A program made the position numbers and the translations under genes. A DNA stretch of 64,000 nucleotides from Microbaculum marinum. Its GTDB lineage: Bacteria; Pseudomonadota; Alphaproteobacteria; Rhizobiales; Tepidamorphaceae. The notes under the pieces were generated by a model, which made no database searches, was not told where the DNA came from, and saw only the letters and a list, made by a program, of their open reading frames with translations. Position 1 is the stretch's first letter. Each line of letters starts with the position of its first letter. Shown here piece after piece: positions 25,721 to 34,950 of this stretch. The stretch lies in NCBI RefSeq assembly GCF_042646165.1, contig NZ_JBHRTC010000007.1; one strand, written 5' to 3'.

Positions 25721-26898
25721 GTTTCGAACTGCCCGAAAGCGCCCTCGCCTGGCAGCAGAGGATCCGCCGCTTCGTCGACGACGAGCTGATCCCCTGGGAG
25801 CTGGAAGCGGAGATGAACGGCGGCGAGATCCCCGCCGACGTCGCCGACCGCCACGAGGCTATGGCGATCGAAATCGGTCTGCCGCGCATGGACGTGCCGG
25901 AGCGCTGGGGCGGGCTTGCCCTGCCGATCCTCGACCAGGTCGCCGCCGCCGAACAGATCGGCCGCGTCACCAACGCGCTCGGCTGGTGCTATCCCGAGGC
26001 GCAGGGCTGGATGTTCGACGCCTGCAGCGAGGACCAGATCGAGCGCTTCATCCTGCCGATGATGCGCGGCGAGAAGCACTTCTGCTACGCGATCACGGAG
26101 GAGGGCGCCGGCTCCAACGTGGACGACATATCCACGACGGCGCGGCGCGACGGCGACCGGTACCTGATCGACGGCACCAAGTGGCACGTCACCTCCGCCA
26201 ACCTGTCGGACACGATCCTGGTGCAGGTGAAGATCGCCGGTGGCAACGATCCGGGCGCCCACGGCCTGTTCTTCGTCGACGCCGGCACGCCCGGCATTTC
26301 CACTGTTCGCAACCCCGCCTACACGCACACCTATCGCCACCACCACCCGATCCTGCGCTTCGACGATGTGGCGGTGCCGCCGGAGAACCTGATCGGCGCC
26401 GAAGGCGAGGGCATGGACTACACCTATGCCTGGTTCCGCCGCGAGCGGCTGATGATCGCCGCGCGGTCCTGCGGCGCGGCAGAGCGGCTGATCGAGGAGG
26501 CCGCATCCTTCGCCGCGACGCGCGTCGTCGGCGGCGTGCCGATCGGCGAGCAGCAACTCGTCCAGGCGATGCTCGCCGATTGCCTGGTCGACCTGCACGC
26601 CGCCCGCCTCGTCACCTACGAGGCCGCCGCCGCGCACGACCGGGGACTCGACCTGAAGACGCTGCACGCGCGCTGCTCGATCGCCAAGCTGCTCGCCTCC
26701 GAAGCCGCCGGCCGCATCGCCGACCGCGCCGTGCAGATCTTCGGCGGACGCGGCTACATGCGGGAGAACGTCGCCGAGCGCTTCTATCGCGAGCTCAGGG
26801 TCGACCGGATCTGGGAGGGAACCAGCGAGATCCAGCGGCTGATCATCGCCAACGGCCTGATGAAGAGAGGGCTCGCCGGCACCATCGCGATTGCCTGA
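25717..26898 (+). CDS. Acyl-CoA dehydrogenase family protein
   Basis: This 393-residue ACAD has the flavin motif YAITEEGAGSNVDD, a middle beta domain (LIDGTKWHVTSANLSDTILV) and the C-terminal helical domain with VQIFGGRGYM and VDRIWEGTSEIQR. It would introduce an alpha-beta double bond into an acyl-CoA and pass electrons to ETF. The start appears to be the TTG at 25717, which overlaps the TetR stop (TTGA) and gives MSFELPESALAW, a normal N-terminus; no later ATG keeps the first helix. Translational coupling to the TetR gene is likely. Substrate unknown; the NDP-forming synthetase of the other arm could supply the acyl-CoA. Confidence 0.86.
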   Translation: MSFELPESALAWQQRIRRFVDDELIPWELEAEMNGGEIPADVADRHEAMAIEIGLPRMDVPERWGGLALPILDQVAAAEQIGRVTNALGWCYPEAQGWMFDACSEDQIERFILPMMRGEKHFCYAITEEGAGSNVDDISTTARRDGDRYLIDGTKWHVTSANLSDTILVQVKIAGGNDPGAHGLFFVDAGTPGISTVRNPAYTHTYRHHHPILRFDDVAVPPENLIGAEGEGMDYTYAWFRRERLMIAARSCGAAERLIEEAASFAATRVVGGVPIGEQQLVQAMLADCLVDLHAARLVTYEAAAAHDRGLDLKTLHARCSIAKLLASEAAGRIADRAVQIFGGRGYMRENVAERFYRELRVDRIWEGTSEIQRLIIANGLMKRGLAGTIAIA

Positions 26899-26984
26899 CG
26901 AACTCTGCAACGACGCCGACGGCCACGGCGCAAACGACAACAGGCCGACCGCCTATTCGCATCGATAACCAGGAGTGAGGAACG

Positions 26985-28094
26985 ATGACCAACAGCATCA
27001 ACACATTGCGCGGGATCGCGCTGGGCGCGGCGATGCTGCCGCTGGCGGCGCTGCCGGCGGCGGCGCAGGACAACGTCGTCCACGTCTACAACTGGGTCGA
27101 CTACATCGGCGAGAACACCATCGCCGATTTCGAGAAGGAGACCGGCATCAAGGTCGTCTACGACACCTATGACGCCTCCGAGACCGAGGAGGCAAAGCTG
27201 CTGGCCGGCCACTCGGGCTACGACGTGGTGCTCCACTCCGGCTCGAAGATCCCCGAATTCGTGGCAGCCGGCATCTTCGAGAAGCTCGACAAGTCGAAGC
27301 TGCCCGGCTGGGAGCACCTCGATCCCAAGGTCCTCACCGTGCTCGAGGGCTGGGACCCGGGCAACGAATACGCGGTTCCCTACATGTGGGGCACCACCGG
27401 CATCACCTACAACATGGACATGGTCCGGGAGCGCCTCGGCGAGGACGCCCCGCTCGGGACCATGGACATCATCATGAAGCCGGAATTCGCCTCCAAGGTC
27501 GCCGACTGCGGCATTTCCGTCCTGGAAAGTCCGCGCGACGTCATTCCCATGATCCTCAGCTATCTCGGCAAGGATCCCAATTCCGAGGATCCGGCCGACT
27601 ACGAGGCCGTGGTCGAGGCCTTCGCGCCGGTCCGCCAGTACGTCAAGACGTTCGATTCGGCGAACTACCTCAACGCCCTGCCGAACAAGGAGGTCTGCGT
27701 CGTCAACAACTGGTCGGGCGACTACGCCACCGCGAGCTGGCGCGCCGAGGAGGCCGGCGTCGAGATCGACCTGGCCTACTTCGTGCCGGAAACCGGGTCT
27801 CCGGCCTGGTTCGACACGTGGGCCATTCCCGCCGACGCGCCGCACAAGGAGAACGCCTACAAGTTCATCAACTACATGCTGCAGCCGAAGGTGATCGCCG
27901 ACGCGACCAACTACACCTACTACGCCAACGCCAACAAGGACGCGGTGGAGTTCGTCGATCCCTCGATCCTCGAGGACCCGGCGATCTATCCCGACGAGGA
28001 GATCCAGTCGCGGCTGTGGACCAACAAGGTCCTGGACCGCGCCGCCGATCGCGCCCGCGTCCGCGCCTGGAGCAAGATGAAGACCGGGCAGTAA
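26985..28094 (+). CDS. potF: Polyamine-type ABC transporter substrate-binding protein (PotF/PotD-like)
   Basis: This 369-residue periplasmic binding protein has a signal peptide ending LPLAALPAAAQ before DNVVHVYNWVDYIGENT, the characteristic opening of PotD/PotF proteins. Further family segments are SGYDVVLHSGSKIPEF and VPYMWGTTGITYN. It captures a cationic amine and delivers it to the permease encoded next. The polyamine assignment is by family; related proteins bind other amines, so the actual ligand may be the substrate of the adjacent catabolic genes. A strong ribosome binding site (CAGGAGTGAGGAACG) precedes the ATG. The next gene starts 126 bases later. Confidence 0.9.
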   Translation: MTNSINTLRGIALGAAMLPLAALPAAAQDNVVHVYNWVDYIGENTIADFEKETGIKVVYDTYDASETEEAKLLAGHSGYDVVLHSGSKIPEFVAAGIFEKLDKSKLPGWEHLDPKVLTVLEGWDPGNEYAVPYMWGTTGITYNMDMVRERLGEDAPLGTMDIIMKPEFASKVADCGISVLESPRDVIPMILSYLGKDPNSEDPADYEAVVEAFAPVRQYVKTFDSANYLNALPNKEVCVVNNWSGDYATASWRAEEAGVEIDLAYFVPETGSPAWFDTWAIPADAPHKENAYKFINYMLQPKVIADATNYTYYANANKDAVEFVDPSILEDPAIYPDEEIQSRLWTNKVLDRAADRARVRAWSKMKTGQ

Positions 28095-28220
28095 CGGACG
28101 GCCGACAAAAATGCTTGTGCGCCGTCAGGTGCGCGTTTCTATAATGACGGCAGTCCCCTGGCCCGTCGGTCTTCCCGACCGGCGGACCGGGGGACATCGT
28201 TTGCCGGAGGGGGGCTGGCG

Positions 28221-29378
28221 ATGACGGCGATGCAACCCCGACTGCCAGATTACGTCGAGAAGCCTTGGCTCGACCCGAAGGCGCGGCCATCGGTGCAGGT
28301 CGATTCGGTCACCAAGAAGTTCGGCGACTTCATCGCCGTCAACGACGTCTCGCTGAAGATCTACCGCGGCGAACTGTTCTGCCTGCTCGGCGGATCGGGC
28401 TGCGGCAAGACCACGCTGCTGCGGATGCTGGCGGGTTTCGAGACGCCGTCGGGCGGGCGGGTTCTGATCGACGGCCAGGACGTCACCAACGTTCCGCCCT
28501 ACGACCGGCCGGTCAACATGATGTTCCAGTCCTACGCGCTGTTCCCGCACATGAGCGTCGAGCAGAACATCGGCTACGGGCTGAAGCACGAGAAGATGAG
28601 CAAGGCCGAGGTGAAGGACCGCATCCGCGAGATGCTGGAGCTGGTCCAGCTCGGGGATTTCGCCAGGCGCAAGCCGCATCAGCTGTCCGGCGGCCAGCGC
28701 CAGCGGGTGGCGCTGGCACGATCCCTCGCCAAGAAGCCGAAACTGCTGCTGCTCGACGAGCCGCTCGGCGCGCTCGACAAGAAGCTCAGGGAGCAGACCC
28801 AGTTCGAGCTGATGAACATCCAGTACAAGGTCGGCGTCACCTTCATCGTGGTGACCCACGATCAGGAAGAGGCCATGACCCTGTCGACCCGCATCGCGGT
28901 GATGGATCGCGGCCAGATCATGCAGGTGGGGGCGCCGACCGACATCTACGAGTATCCCGACAACCGGTTCACCGCCGACTTCATCGGGTCGATCAACCTG
29001 TTCGACGGGATCGTCACCGGCATCGACAACGGCCACGTCACCGTCACGGTGGAAGGGATCGACACGCCGATGACGATTTCGCATACCGGCTCGCTGCAGC
29101 TCGGCCGCCCGGTTTCGGTCGCGGTGCGGCCGGAGAAGGTGGTGATCGGCCGCGACGCCCCCGCCGAGCGGGGCAGCAACGCGCTGCGCGGCCAGGTGCT
29201 CGATCTCGGCTATTTCGGCGACCGGTCGCTGTACCGGGTCAAGCTGCCCTCCGGACGCATCGTCCTGGTCAGCCACCAGAACATCCGCCGGGCCCGCGAC
29301 AACGAGCGGCAGGTCGACTGGGACGACACCGTCTGGCTGTCGTGGTCGCCGGACTCCGCCCTGGTGCTGACCGAGTAG
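28221..29378 (+). CDS. potG: Polyamine-type ABC transporter ATP-binding protein
   Basis: This 385-residue ATPase has Walker A GGSGCGKTT near residue 57, the signature LSGGQRQR near 155, Walker B LLLLDEPLGALD near 175 and the H-loop VVTHDQEEAM. The C-terminal third is a TOBE regulatory domain. It energises uptake through the two permeases encoded next. The start ATG follows GGAGGGGGG. It is the second gene of the importer and is followed after 10 bases by the first permease gene. The symbol follows the PotFGHI naming; PotA is equally possible. Confidence 0.92.
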   Translation: MTAMQPRLPDYVEKPWLDPKARPSVQVDSVTKKFGDFIAVNDVSLKIYRGELFCLLGGSGCGKTTLLRMLAGFETPSGGRVLIDGQDVTNVPPYDRPVNMMFQSYALFPHMSVEQNIGYGLKHEKMSKAEVKDRIREMLELVQLGDFARRKPHQLSGGQRQRVALARSLAKKPKLLLLDEPLGALDKKLREQTQFELMNIQYKVGVTFIVVTHDQEEAMTLSTRIAVMDRGQIMQVGAPTDIYEYPDNRFTADFIGSINLFDGIVTGIDNGHVTVTVEGIDTPMTISHTGSLQLGRPVSVAVRPEKVVIGRDAPAERGSNALRGQVLDLGYFGDRSLYRVKLPSGRIVLVSHQNIRRARDNERQVDWDDTVWLSWSPDSALVLTE

Positions 29379-29388
29379 GGGCCGGGCC

Positions 29389-30369
29389 ATGACGGTCGAA
29401 TCGCCAGCCGACGGCGTACCGGGAACAGCAGCCGGCGACAGGTCGGCGGGCGGAGACCTTGCCGCCCGCATCGGCCGCTGGGTCACCGAAGGCTGGCGCA
29501 GCCTGATCGTCGGCATTCCCTATCTCTGGCTGCTGCTGTTCTTCCTCGTACCGTTCCTGATCATCCTGAAGATCAGCTTCGCGCTGTCGCTGATCGCCCG
29601 GCCGCCCTACACGCCGCTGTGGGAATGGGGCAGCGACGGCTCGCTGATGATCGAGCTGCACTTCCTCAACTACCGGTACCTGATCGAGGACGCGCTCTAC
29701 ATCGTCGGCTACCTGAACTCGCTGAAGATCGCGGCGATCTCCACCGTCCTGTGCCTGATCATCGGCTACCCGATGGCCTACGGCATCGCCCGGTCCTCGC
29801 CGGCGACGCGCAACCTGCTGCTGCTCCTGGTGATCCTGCCGTTCTGGACGTCGTTCCTGCTCAGGATCTACGCCTGGATGGGGCTCCTCAACAAGCAGGG
29901 CGTCATCAACAACGTGCTGGTCGGCCTCGGCATCCTCGACCAGCCGATCACCATGATGAACACCGAGTTCGCGGTCTATGTGGGGATCGTCTACTCCTAC
30001 GTCCCCTTCATGATCCTGCCGATCTACGTCAACCTCGAGAAGATGGACATGAGCCTGGTCGAGGCGGCGATGGACCTCGGCTCGCGGCCGTTCCGGGTGT
30101 TCCGCGACGTGACGCTGCCGCTGTCGCTGCCGGGCATCGTCGCCGGCTCGCTGCTGGTGTTCATTCCCGCGACCGGCGAGTACGTGATCCCGGCGCTGCT
30201 CGGCAGCCCCTCGAACCCGATGATCGGGCGGGTGCTGTTCGACGAGTTCTACACCAACCGCGACTGGCCGGTCGCCTCCGCCGTGGCGATCGTCCTGCTC
30301 ATGCTGCTGGTCATCCCGATCCTGTTCTTCCAGCACTACCAGATGAAGCAGTCGGAGGCCGGGAAGTGA
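29389..30369 (+). CDS. potH: Polyamine-type ABC transporter permease 1 (PotH/PotB-like)
   Basis: This 326-residue inner-membrane permease has an extended cytoplasmic N-terminus (about 40 residues), then six predicted membrane segments beginning YLWLLLFFLVPFLIILKI. The EAA loop that contacts the ATPase is EAAMDLGSRPFRVFRDVTLP. Its stop codon overlaps the GTG start of the second permease gene, which points to coupled translation and a heterodimeric channel. Confidence 0.92.
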   Translation: MTVESPADGVPGTAAGDRSAGGDLAARIGRWVTEGWRSLIVGIPYLWLLLFFLVPFLIILKISFALSLIARPPYTPLWEWGSDGSLMIELHFLNYRYLIEDALYIVGYLNSLKIAAISTVLCLIIGYPMAYGIARSSPATRNLLLLLVILPFWTSFLLRIYAWMGLLNKQGVINNVLVGLGILDQPITMMNTEFAVYVGIVYSYVPFMILPIYVNLEKMDMSLVEAAMDLGSRPFRVFRDVTLPLSLPGIVAGSLLVFIPATGEYVIPALLGSPSNPMIGRVLFDEFYTNRDWPVASAVAIVLLMLLVIPILFFQHYQMKQSEAGK

Positions 30370-31208
30370 CCCAGCGCCGCTCGCCCTTCGTGACGGCCTG
30401 GCTGATCTTCGGGTTCGTGTTCCTCTACGGCCCGATCCTGGTGATGATGTTCTACTCGTTCAACGCCTCGCGGCTGGCGACGGTGTGGGGCGGCTTCTCG
30501 ACCAGGTGGTACGGCGAGCTCTGGCACAACACCCTGGTCATCGACGCGGCGGTCCTCAGCATCAAGATCGCGGCGGGCTCGGCGACGGTCGCCACCGTCT
30601 TCGGCACCATGGCCGGCATCGCGCTGGCCCGGTTCGGGCGCTTCCGCGGCCGCGTGCTGTTCTCCGGCATGGTCACCGCGCCGCTGGTGATGCCGGAGGT
30701 GATCACCGGACTGTCGCTGCTGCTGCTGTTCGTGGCGCTGGAGGACGCCATCGGCTGGCCGGCGGGACGCGGCATGCTGACCATCATGATCGCGCACATC
30801 ACCTTCTGCATGGCCTATGTCGCGGTCATCATCCAGTCGCGGCTGACCCAGATCGACGAGTCGCTGGAGGAGGCGGCGATGGACCTCGGCTCGCGGCCGT
30901 TGCGGGTGCTGATGGACATCACCGTGCCGCTGCTGGTCCCGGCGATGGTGTCCGGCTGGCTGCTCGCCTTCACCCTGTCGTTGGATGACCTGGTCATTGC
31001 AACCTTTACATCCGGCCCCGGTGCCAGCACCCTGCCGATGGTGATCTTCTCGAAGGTCAAGCTCGGCATCACGCCGGACATCAACGCACTTGCGACGATC
31101 ATCATCGTTGTCGTCACGCTGATCGTGGTGGGGGGAACGGTAATCATGAACCGCGTTCAGGCGCGCCATATGGCCGATAGCCAGCGCGCGGTGGCGGACA
31201 ACGCCTGA
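30366..31208 (+). CDS. potI: Polyamine-type ABC transporter permease 2 (PotI/PotC-like)
   Basis: This 280-residue permease has six membrane segments and an EAA loop EEAAMDLGSRPLRVLMDITV. It starts with GTG at 30366, overlapping the preceding TGA by three bases (GTGA), and the N-terminus VTQRRSPFVTAWLIFGFVFL is typical of PotC/PotI. It completes the binding protein, ATPase, permease, permease set. The GFA-domain gene follows 21 bases later and is probably in the same transcript. Confidence 0.92.
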   Translation: MTQRRSPFVTAWLIFGFVFLYGPILVMMFYSFNASRLATVWGGFSTRWYGELWHNTLVIDAAVLSIKIAAGSATVATVFGTMAGIALARFGRFRGRVLFSGMVTAPLVMPEVITGLSLLLLFVALEDAIGWPAGRGMLTIMIAHITFCMAYVAVIIQSRLTQIDESLEEAAMDLGSRPLRVLMDITVPLLVPAMVSGWLLAFTLSLDDLVIATFTSGPGASTLPMVIFSKVKLGITPDINALATIIIVVVTLIVVGGTVIMNRVQARHMADSQRAVADNA

Positions 31209-31229
31209 TCGCCAACCGACTGAAGTCTG

Positions 31230-31652
31230 ATGAACGCCAAGTATATCGACCTGCCGCTGACCGGCGGCTGCGCCTGCGGCCAGATCCGCTACGAGATCTC
31301 GGTCGCGCCCATCGACACCGGCTACTGCCACTGCGGGCTGTGCCGCCTGACCACGGGCGCCGTCATGCTGGCCTGGGCGACGGTACCCGTCCAGGCCTTC
31401 AGCTACGTCGTCGGGCAGCCGAGCATCTACCATTCCAGCGCCTGGGGCGAGCGGCGCTTCTGCCCGCATTGCGGGGCGCAGTTCGAGTATCGCGCGCAGA
31501 AGGATCCGAAGGTGGTCGACGTCAATGTCGGCACCCTGGACCGGCCGGACCTGGTGCCGCCGACGAGCCACGTGTGGGTCGAGGACGAGGTGCCGTGGCT
31601 GCACATCGCCGACGATCTGCCGCGCTATCCCACGACCGGCCCGGAGCCGTGA
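31230..31652 (+). CDS. GFA/CENP-V domain zinc protein
   Basis: This 140-residue protein has the cysteine pattern of the GFA (glutathione-dependent formaldehyde-activating, CENP-V) family: GGCACGQIRYEI, YCHCGLCRLTTGA and FCPHCGAQFEYR, which bind zinc. Family members have been linked to S-hydroxymethylglutathione formation and to carbon-sulfur lyase chemistry, and many are of unknown function. It closes the plus arm. If the pathway demethylates an N-methyl group, a formaldehyde-handling protein here would make sense. The gene is convergent with emrB. Confidence 0.85.
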   Translation: MNAKYIDLPLTGGCACGQIRYEISVAPIDTGYCHCGLCRLTTGAVMLAWATVPVQAFSYVVGQPSIYHSSAWGERRFCPHCGAQFEYRAQKDPKVVDVNVGTLDRPDLVPPTSHVWVEDEVPWLHIADDLPRYPTTGPEP

Positions 31653-31677
31653 GGCCCGGACGTCCGGTCGCCGGGCG

Positions 31678-33219
31678 CTACTCCATTGCCGCCGCTTCGG
31701 CCGGCGCCGGGCCGGACTCCTGCCGCTTGCGCATCAGCAGCAGCAGCGGCGCGGTGGCGATCACCACGAACATCATCAGGTAGTAGTCGTCGACATAGGC
31801 GACCATCGCCGCCTGCCGGGTGATCTCCGCGCTGATCATGCCGAGGATCTGCTCGTGGCCCGGCGCGAACAGCTGCGGCATGATCGCCTCGACCGCGTCG
31901 CGGCCGGGCGTCACCTGCTCCACCAGTCCGGACCGCACGATCTGCGTGTTACGGGCCAGCAGCGACACGACGATCGAGATGCCGATCGACGAACCGATGT
32001 TGCGCATCAGGCTGAACAGCGCCGTCGCCTCGGTGCGCAGGCGCGGCTGCAGGGTGGCGAAGGCAAGCGTCGACAGCGGCACGAAGACGAGCCCCAGCCC
32101 CAGTCCCTGCACGACCCCGCTCCACACCACCGGCCAGCGGTCCATGCCGATCGAGAACGCCGTCATCTGGTGCAGCGAATACGCGGTCAGGGCGAGCCCC
32201 GTGAAGATCAGGATCCGCGCGTCGACCTTCTGCACCAGCCGGCCGACGACGAGCATCGAGATCATCGTGCCGACGCCGCGCGGCGCCATCAGCAGGCCGC
32301 TGGTCACGGTCGGATAGCCCATGATCTTCTGCAGCATCGGCGGCAGCAGCGCCATGGTGGCGAGCAGCACGATGCCGATGGCGAAGATGAACACCAGGCC
32401 GATCGCGAAGTTCAGGTCCTTGAACATCGCCGGCTCGAGGAACGGCTCGCGGGCGCTGACGATGTGGACGACGAACACCCACAGCGCCGAGACGCAGATC
32501 GCCGCCTCGATCCAGATCTCCCGGGAGGAGAACCAGTCGAGCTGCTCGCCGCGGTCCAGCATCATCTGCAGCGCGGCGATCGAGATGCCCAACGCCAGGA
32601 ACCCGAACATGTCGAACCGGCGGCTGGAGGGCCTCTCGCGCGGCAGGAACACCATCAGGCCCAGGAACGCCAGGATGCCGACCGGCAGGTTGATGTAGAA
32701 CACCCAGCGCCAGCCGAAGGCGTCGGTCAGCCAGCCGCCGAGCGTCGGGCCGATGATCGGCGCGACCATGATCCCGGCCCCCCACATCGCCATCGCCTGG
32801 CCGTGCCGCTCGCGCGGGTTGATGTCCAGCAGCACCGCCTGCGACAGCGGCACGAGGGCCGCGCCGAAGATCCCCTGCAGGATCCGGAACAGCACCATCT
32901 CGGGAAGGCTCGTGGCGAGACCGCACAGCACCGAGGCGACGGTGAAGCCGCCGGTGGTCAGCAGGAACAGGTTGCGGCGCCCGAGCCGCCCCGACAGCCA
33001 GCCGGTCGCCGGCGTCATCACGGCGGCGGCGACGATGTAGGAGGTCAGCACCCAGGAGATCGAGTCCTGGGTGGCGCTGAGGTTGCCCTGCATGTTGGGC
33101 AGCGCGACGTTGGCGATGGTGGTGTCGAGCACCTGCATGATCGTCGCCAGCATGACGGCGATCGTGATCATGCCCCGATTGGGGACGCTGTCCGCGGAAA
33201 CGGTTGCTGCGGTACTCAT
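31678..33219 (-). CDS. emrB: EmrB/QacA-type DHA2 multidrug transporter
   Basis: This 513-residue protein has about fourteen hydrophobic segments, the DHA2 layout. Motif A appears as GWLSGRLGRRNLF and motif C near GPTLGGWLTDAFGWRW. It exports hydrophobic compounds or uncouplers by proton antiport. The periplasmic adaptor (33245-34447) and a MarR regulator are encoded directly upstream on the same strand, giving the classic marR-emrA-emrB operon. Start ATG at 33219, 25 bases after emrA. Confidence 0.92.
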   Translation of the reverse strand: MSTAATVSADSVPNRGMITIAVMLATIMQVLDTTIANVALPNMQGNLSATQDSISWVLTSYIVAAAVMTPATGWLSGRLGRRNLFLLTTGGFTVASVLCGLATSLPEMVLFRILQGIFGAALVPLSQAVLLDINPRERHGQAMAMWGAGIMVAPIIGPTLGGWLTDAFGWRWVFYINLPVGILAFLGLMVFLPRERPSSRRFDMFGFLALGISIAALQMMLDRGEQLDWFSSREIWIEAAICVSALWVFVVHIVSAREPFLEPAMFKDLNFAIGLVFIFAIGIVLLATMALLPPMLQKIMGYPTVTSGLLMAPRGVGTMISMLVVGRLVQKVDARILIFTGLALTAYSLHQMTAFSIGMDRWPVVWSGVVQGLGLGLVFVPLSTLAFATLQPRLRTEATALFSLMRNIGSSIGISIVVSLLARNTQIVRSGLVEQVTPGRDAVEAIMPQLFAPGHEQILGMISAEITRQAAMVAYVDDYYLMMFVVIATAPLLLLMRKRQESGPAPAEAAAME

Positions 33220-33244
33220 CGTTCGAAGGTGCGGCGTGCCGCCG

Positions 33245-34447
33245 TCACTCGCGGACTGCTGCGAACGCCGAGGTCCCGGTCAGGTCGAGGATGTCCTCCA
33301 CCAGGGCCGGCAGCGGCCGCTGGTGGCGGGTGTCGACCGACACCTCGGCGCTCATGCCGGTGCGGATGTTCGCCGGAGCGCCCGGGCCGACCGTGATCCT
33401 CACCGGCACCCGCTGCACGACCTTGACCCAGTTGCCGGTGGCGTTCTGGGCCGGCAGCAGGGCGAACTCCGAGCCGGTGCCCGCGCCGATGCTCGAGACC
33501 GTGCCGGTGAACTCCTCGTCGGGATAGGCGTCGATGGAGACCGTCGCGCTCTGGCCCACCGACATGTGCGTCAGGTCGGTCTCCTTGAAGTTCGCCTCGA
33601 TCCAGACGTTGTCGGTCTCCACCAGCGTCGCCACCGTCGTTGCCGCGCTCACGAACTGGCCGACGGTGAGGCGGTCGGTCTGCGTGACGATGCCGTCGGC
33701 GGGGGCCCGGACGACGGTGTGTTCCAGGTCCAGCGCCGCCTTGTCGCGTTCCGCCGTCGCCCGCAGCACCTGCGGATGATCCTCGGTTTTGATCGAGACG
33801 TCGCCGCCGAGCATGGCGAGCTTGCTGGCGACGTCCTGCTCGGCCGAAGCGACGTCCTGGCGTGCGTCCTTCAATTCATGCTCGACCTCGTCCAGCCGGG
33901 CCTGGGTGGCATAGCCGTTCCTGGCCAGCGCCTGTTGCCGGTCGAAGGCGGTCTGGTGGAAGTCCACGGTCTCGCGCGCCGATTCCAGGTCGGCCAGGGC
34001 GCCCTGGTAGGCGGCGCGCATCTGGTCGACCTGCAGCCTGGCGTTGGCCAGCGCGGCTTCGGCCTGCTGCAGGGCGATCCGGTAGGGGGCCGGATCGAGC
34101 TTGAAGATCACGTCGCCGGCGTTGACCGGCGCGTTTTCCTCTGCGTCGACCTCGACGATACGTCCCGACACGTCCGTGCTGAGGACCACCATGCGCTGCT
34201 GGACGTAGGCGTTGTCGGTCGCCATGAAGCGGCCGCCGGTGATCCAGAAGTAGCCGCCGGCCGCCGCGATCAGGACGGGCAGGGAGAACATCAGGACGTA
34301 GCGCCGCCATCTCCGCCGCCGGGGTGCCTCGGGCGCGGTCTCTGTTCCCCCGTTCAGCGGCACGACCCGGTGCCCCGACTGCGCCCCGGACTCGCCTGCG
34401 GTCTCTTCTTCGGCGGCTTCGAGGTGGTTTTCGTTCGCGGCACTCAT
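33245..34447 (-). CDS. emrA: EmrA/HlyD-type membrane fusion protein
   Basis: This 400-residue adaptor has a cytoplasmic N-terminus, one membrane anchor (about 46-66, YVLMFSLPVLIAAAGGYFWI), a lipoyl/biotinyl-like domain (VDAEENAPVNAGDVIFKLD), a long alpha-helical hairpin (about 120-230) and a beta-barrel domain. It links EmrB to an outer-membrane channel not encoded here. Its ATG overlaps the stop of the MarR gene (ATGA), so the two are translationally coupled. Confidence 0.92.
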   Translation of the reverse strand: MSAANENHLEAAEEETAGESGAQSGHRVVPLNGGTETAPEAPRRRRWRRYVLMFSLPVLIAAAGGYFWITGGRFMATDNAYVQQRMVVLSTDVSGRIVEVDAEENAPVNAGDVIFKLDPAPYRIALQQAEAALANARLQVDQMRAAYQGALADLESARETVDFHQTAFDRQQALARNGYATQARLDEVEHELKDARQDVASAEQDVASKLAMLGGDVSIKTEDHPQVLRATAERDKAALDLEHTVVRAPADGIVTQTDRLTVGQFVSAATTVATLVETDNVWIEANFKETDLTHMSVGQSATVSIDAYPDEEFTGTVSSIGAGTGSEFALLPAQNATGNWVKVVQRVPVRITVGPGAPANIRTGMSAEVSVDTRHQRPLPALVEDILDLTGTSAFAAVRE

Positions 34448-34902
34448 CAGGCGTACTCGGCTGTCTGCGCGTTGCTGCGGGCAAGGTTCGCCCGGACCAC
34501 GGTCAGCGCGGCCAGGAGCTGTTCGCGCTCTGACGGGTCCAGCCCCTCCATCGCCTCGTCGAAGAGCTCCATGACGACGGGCTTCATGTCTTCCAGCGCC
34601 GGGCGCGCCTTCTGGGTCAGGAACAGTCGGCGCGCCCGGCGGTCGGCAGGGTCCGGTTTACGGGTGACCCAGCCACTTTCCTCCATCCGGTCGACCAGCC
34701 GGCACACCGACATCGGCTCCATGTCGAGGAGATCGGCGAGTCCGGCCTGGTTGATGCCTTCGCTCTTGGAGAGCCGCGCCAGCAACTGCCACTGCGCGCG
34801 GGTCAGGCCCGTATCCTTCGACTTCTCGTCGAAGCGGCGGCGCATCAGGCGGAACACGTCGGCGATCAGCAATCCGAGCGATGGTGGAGGTGTTTCCGTC
34901 AT
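34447..34902 (-). CDS. MarR-family regulator of the emrAB operon
   Basis: This 151-residue winged-helix regulator has DNA-binding segment INQAGLADLLDMEPMSVCRL followed by the wing GWVTRKPDPADRRARRLFLT, both typical of MarR. It probably represses its own operon and is released by an exported toxic compound. The 48 bases between it and the CdhR-like gene are A/T rich (TATAATACTCAAGATTATAA) and could carry the promoter and operator. Confidence 0.9.
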   Translation of the reverse strand: MTETPPPSLGLLIADVFRLMRRRFDEKSKDTGLTRAQWQLLARLSKSEGINQAGLADLLDMEPMSVCRLVDRMEESGWVTRKPDPADRRARRLFLTQKARPALEDMKPVVMELFDEAMEGLDPSEREQLLAALTVVRANLARSNAQTAEYA

Positions 34903-34950
34903 TCCCGCTATTTAATAAGCACGATTATAATACTCAAGATTATAAATTGG

